Assembly (NCBI GenBank): GCA_030446945.1
Contig: JAUJMI010000099.1
Coordinates: 1-8,652 of the forward strand
Length of the DNA stretch: 8,652 nucleotides
Direction: 5' to 3'
DNA from: Longimicrobium sp.
GTDB taxonomy: Bacteria > Gemmatimonadota > Gemmatimonadetes > Longimicrobiales > Longimicrobiaceae
Shown piece after piece: positions 5,936 through 8,652 of the stretch (position 1 is its first letter; each line of letters starts with the position of its first letter). The notes under the pieces were generated by a model. The model saw nothing but the letters and a program-made list of their open reading frames with translations. It did not search any database and was not told the origin of the DNA. Both the position numbers and the translations under genes were made by a program.

Positions 5936-7468
5936 ATGAGCACTCCAGTACTGAAAAGCCCCTTTCTTCGAGCGTTCCCCGGCGTCGGCCTCTTCCCGGC
6001 GCCGACGACCGCCGAGCTTCCGCCGCCCGCCACGGGGATCGCCGCCGCGAACCCGCCCGAGCGCAACGCGTTCACCCCGGAGCTGGGGGGGACGCTGGAC
6101 ACCTTTGCGGCGCTGGCGGTGCTGTTCACGGTGTGGGCAGTCGCCAACCTGCAGCAGCTTCCGGCGGGGATCGACGCCTTCCTCGCCCAGCAGGTGAGCG
6201 TCAAGAGCGCGGTGATGGTGGGCGGCTTCGCCCTCCTCTGGCCGCGCGTCCTGTCGCTGGCCGGGCTGTACGAGCCGGGCCCCTTCCGCCGGCGCGAAGA
6301 CATCCTGCGCGTGCTCGCCGCCTGCACGGTGGGCGCGGTGCTGGCCTTCGTCTTCCCGCTGATGTCGCTGGAGCCCGCGCTGCGCGCGCAGACGGCGCTC
6401 TATTTCTGGATCGGCTCGGTGGGCGCCACGCTGGCCATCCGCGCGCCCTTCTGGACGCTGGTGGGCACCGCCCGCACCCGCACGGTGCGCCGCGTGATCG
6501 TGCTGGGGAGCGGCCCCCGCGCGCTGCGGGTGGCGCAGGAGATCCGCGCCAGCGGCGACGGGGTGGAGCTGCTGGGCTTCGTGGACTCCAACGACCACCA
6601 CCTCAGCGAGAGCCTGGACGCGCCCAAGCTGGGGTCGCTGGACGAGCTGGAAGAGATCCTGATGCACCAGGTGGTGGACGAGGTGCTGATCGCCCTCCCC
6701 ATCAAGTCGTGCTACGAGGAGATCCAGCACGCCATCGGCGTGTGCGAGCGCACCGGCACCGAGTCCAAGTACCTGGCCGACGTCTTCCAGGTCGCGGTGG
6801 CGCGCCCCCGCCTGGAGCACGGCGACCGGCTCTCGGTGGTGGCGATGAAGGTGTTCCACGACGACTACCGCCAGCAGATGAAGCGCGCGGCGGACTTCGT
6901 GTGCGCCGCCATCGGGCTGGTGCTGCTGGCGCCGCTGATGGTGGCCATCGCCGTCGCCATCAAGATGGACAGCCCGGGGCCGATCTTCTTTGCGCAGGAG
7001 CGCTACGGCCGCAACAAGCGCCGCTTCAAGATGTGGAAGTTCCGCACGATGGTGCCCAACGCGGAAGTGCTGCAGAAGCTGCTGGAGTCGCAGAACGAGG
7101 CGATCGGGCCGGCGTTCAAGATCCGCAACGACCCGCGGGTGACGGCGGTGGGCCGCTTCCTGCGCAAGACCTCGCTGGACGAGCTTCCGCAGCTCATCAA
7201 CGTGCTGCGCGGCGACATGTCGCTGGTGGGCCCGCGCCCCATGGCCGTGCGCGACGTGCAGCTCTTCGACCAGGCGTGGTTCATGCGCCGGTTCAGCGCC
7301 CCTCCGGGAATGACGGGGCTGTGGCAGGTGAGCGGGCGCAGCAACCTGGGCTTCGACGACTGGGTCACGCTGGACCTGAAGTACATCGACGAGTGGTCGC
7401 TCGGGCTGGACATGAAGATCCTGGCCAAGACGATTCCCACCGTGCTGCGCGGGGTGGGGGCGAGCTAG
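5936..7468 (+). CDS. Undecaprenyl-phosphate sugar-1-phosphate transferase (EPS priming enzyme, WbaP/WcaJ type)
   Basis: This 510-residue enzyme moves a sugar-1-phosphate from a nucleotide sugar onto undecaprenyl phosphate, the first committed step of EPS repeat-unit synthesis at the inner membrane. After a Pro-rich cytoplasmic start come four hydrophobic segments at about 56-75, 92-111, 126-144 and 153-171. A Rossmann-like domain follows (RRVIVLGSGPRALRVAQEI, from 185), as in polyprenyl glycosylphosphotransferases of this length. The catalytic part begins with the membrane hairpin at about 318-341. It continues with PGPIFFAQERYGRN (347-360), KFRTM (368-372), RNDPRVTAVGRFLRKTSLDELPQ (397-419; D415-E416 is the expected catalytic Asp-Glu pair), GDMSLVGPRP (426-435) and GMTGLWQVSGRS (458-469). 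All family motifs are present and the length is normal. The sugar cannot be told from sequence. It has its own 273-bp upstream gap and probably its own promoter. The flippase follows after 36 bp. Confidence 0.95.
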   Translation: MSTPVLKSPFLRAFPGVGLFPAPTTAELPPPATGIAAANPPERNAFTPELGGTLDTFAALAVLFTVWAVANLQQLPAGIDAFLAQQVSVKSAVMVGGFALLWPRVLSLAGLYEPGPFRRREDILRVLAACTVGAVLAFVFPLMSLEPALRAQTALYFWIGSVGATLAIRAPFWTLVGTARTRTVRRVIVLGSGPRALRVAQEIRASGDGVELLGFVDSNDHHLSESLDAPKLGSLDELEEILMHQVVDEVLIALPIKSCYEEIQHAIGVCERTGTESKYLADVFQVAVARPRLEHGDRLSVVAMKVFHDDYRQQMKRAADFVCAAIGLVLLAPLMVAIAVAIKMDSPGPIFFAQERYGRNKRRFKMWKFRTMVPNAEVLQKLLESQNEAIGPAFKIRNDPRVTAVGRFLRKTSLDELPQLINVLRGDMSLVGPRPMAVRDVQLFDQAWFMRRFSAPPGMTGLWQVSGRSNLGFDDWVTLDLKYIDEWSLGLDMKILAKTIPTVLRGVGAS

Positions 7469-7476
7469 CCCCCACC
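7453..7476 (+). other. Perfect 9-bp hairpin spanning the transferase stop codon
   Basis: GGTGGGGGC and GCCCCCACC form an uninterrupted 9-bp GC-rich stem around the 6-base loop GAGCTA. The TAG stop (7466-7468) occupies the end of the loop and the first base of the right arm. No U run follows, so it is not a canonical intrinsic terminator. It could pause RNA polymerase, stabilise the upstream message or lower expression of the flippase that begins 29 bases later. Confidence 0.45.
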
Positions 7477-7504
7477 GCACTGCCATGACAGAAGTGTTTC
7501 CGGC

Positions 7505-8652
7505 ATGAGCGGCCCGGCACCGGAGCCTGGCCGCGGCTCGCTTCGTGAGCGCGGCGCCGAGCTGCGCGACCGCCTCAAGGGAAGCTCGCTGGCGCGCGGC
7601 ACCTGGTCCATGCTCCTGGGCTACGGCTGCCGCTCGCTCGTGCAGACCGCGTATTTCATCCTCATAGCCCGCGCGCTGGAGGCGGACGGGTACGGCGCCT
7701 TCGTGGGCGTGGTGGCGCTGGCCGGCGTGCTGGTGCCGTTCGCCAGCTGGGGGACGGGGCAGCTCCTGATCCAGGACGTGGCGCGCGACCCGGGGCAGTT
7801 CGCGAAGCGGTGGGGGAACGCGCTGGCCGTCACCACCGTCTCGGGGCTTCTCCTCTGCGTGGCCCTGCTGGCGCTCTCGCGCTGGGCGCTCCCGGCGTCG
7901 ATTTCCATCTGGCTCGTGGTGACCATCGCCGTCTCGGAACTGGTGTTCGCGCGGCTCACGGACATCGCGAGCCAGGCGTTCTGGGCGCTCGGGCGACTCA
8001 AGCGCACGGCCGCGATCTACGTGTGGATGGTAGTGGCACGCCTCGCGGCGGCGCTGGCGATGCTGGCGGTGGTGCCCTCCCCGACGCCGCAGGCCTGGGG
8101 GGTGGGCTACCTCGCCAGCTCCGCGTTCGCGGCGGTGCTCGCGCTGCTGCTGGTCCACCGCGAACTTGGCCCGCCGGACTTCTCCGAGGCCGGGGTGCCG
8201 CGTTTCAGGGAGGGGTTCTACTTCTCGGTTGGGCAGTCCGCCGGCGGGATCTACAGCGAGATCGACAAGACGATGCTGGCCCGGCTCGCGACGCTGAACG
8301 CGGCGGGCGCCTACGGCGCGGCGTACCGCATCCTCGACGTGGCAGTCGCGCCGCTGCTGTCGCTGCTGATCGCCTCGTACACACAGTTTTTTCGCAGCGG
8401 CACGGCGGGGGTGAGCGGCACGGTTCGGTTCGCAAAGAGGCTCCTTCCCATCGCCAGCGGCTACGGGGTGCTTGTGGGGGTGGGGCTTTTCCTCTTCGCG
8501 CCGCTGGGGCCGTACCTGCTCGGCGAAGGGTACGCGGACACTGCGGGCGCGCTCCGCTGGCTGGCGCTCCTCCCCGTTCTGCGCGCGGTACAGTATTTGG
8601 GCGCCGACACGCTTACCGGCGCGGGGAAGCAGGGGCTGCGGAGCGCGCTGTA
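7505..8652 (+). CDS. Wzx-like oligosaccharide flippase (MOP superfamily), 3' end outside window
   Basis: The open frame gives 382 residues and runs off the right edge; the family usually has about 400-500, so most of the protein is here. It is expected to flip undecaprenyl-pyrophosphate-linked repeat units across the inner membrane. After a charged cytoplasmic N-terminus of about 35 residues come repeated hydrophobic helices separated by short Arg-rich turns. Family-like signatures are SLARGTWSMLLGYGCRSLVQTAYFILIARALE-type wording near the start, the ADGYGAFVGVVALAGVL segment, and SEIDKTMLARL (251-261) followed by AAGAYGAAYRILD. The start at 7505 is the first reasonable ATG after the transferase and has only a weak GAAG upstream. 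A seven-codon reading frame (7485-7508) ends across this ATG. No promoter is seen in the 36-bp gap, so it is probably co-transcribed with the transferase. Confidence 0.9.
   Translation, partial: MSGPAPEPGRGSLRERGAELRDRLKGSSLARGTWSMLLGYGCRSLVQTAYFILIARALEADGYGAFVGVVALAGVLVPFASWGTGQLLIQDVARDPGQFAKRWGNALAVTTVSGLLLCVALLALSRWALPASISIWLVVTIAVSELVFARLTDIASQAFWALGRLKRTAAIYVWMVVARLAAALAMLAVVPSPTPQAWGVGYLASSAFAAVLALLLVHRELGPPDFSEAGVPRFREGFYFSVGQSAGGIYSEIDKTMLARLATLNAAGAYGAAYRILDVAVAPLLSLLIASYTQFFRSGTAGVSGTVRFAKRLLPIASGYGVLVGVGLFLFAPLGPYLLGEGYADTAGALRWLALLPVLRAVQYLGADTLTGAGKQGLRSAL

Noticed and set aside
5885..8158. 757-codon minus-strand open frame
   Set aside because: It covers the transferase and much of the flippase in antisense, crossing a gene boundary. 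Its composition is His/Arg/Ala-rich with no domain.
1..8652. CRISPR array, tRNA or rRNA genes, insertion sequence or prophage
   Set aside because: I saw no regularly spaced repeats, cloverleaf, transposase motif or long terminal inverted repeats anywhere in the window.

Overview
The window is very GC-rich, with codon third positions almost all G or C. It holds one end of a capsule or exopolysaccharide (EPS) assembly locus of the Wzx/Wzy-dependent type. The wording of the export and transferase proteins resembles Gemmatimonadota (Longimicrobium-like) or other GC-rich soil bacteria; this is a guess from sequence feel, not a database result.

Layout. Positions 1-2323 (minus strand) carry a 3'-truncated gene for a soluble, regulator-like protein: three TPRs, a long Pro/Glu/Ala linker, an HD-GYP-like domain and a receiver-like domain, with most catalytic residues of the last two replaced. 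A divergent intergenic region follows, with a good sigma-54 promoter match at 2505-2520. On the plus strand come a short outer-membrane polysaccharide export (OPX, Wza-like) protein (2611-3234) and, 7 bp later, a full-length Wzc-like chain-length regulator/tyrosine autokinase (3242-5662). A 273-bp gap holds a second, weaker sigma-54-like element (5742-5757) and a hairpin-rich leader. Then come a polyprenyl-phosphate sugar-1-phosphate transferase (5936-7468) and, 36 bp on, a Wzx-like flippase (7505 to the right edge, truncated).

How the genes fit together. The transferase loads the first sugar phosphate onto undecaprenyl phosphate. The flippase moves the finished repeat unit across the inner membrane. 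The Wzc-like protein governs polymerisation and export through a tyrosine phosphorylation cycle. The OPX protein takes part in passage through the periplasm and outer membrane. Polymerase and glycosyltransferases are not seen and would be expected to the right.

Most notable observations: two sigma-54-type elements placed just ahead of the two halves of the EPS locus; four compact inverted repeats packed into the leader of the transferase gene; and a divergent neighbour that looks like a catalytically dead TPR/HD-GYP/receiver protein. No tRNA, rRNA, CRISPR array or insertion sequence was seen.
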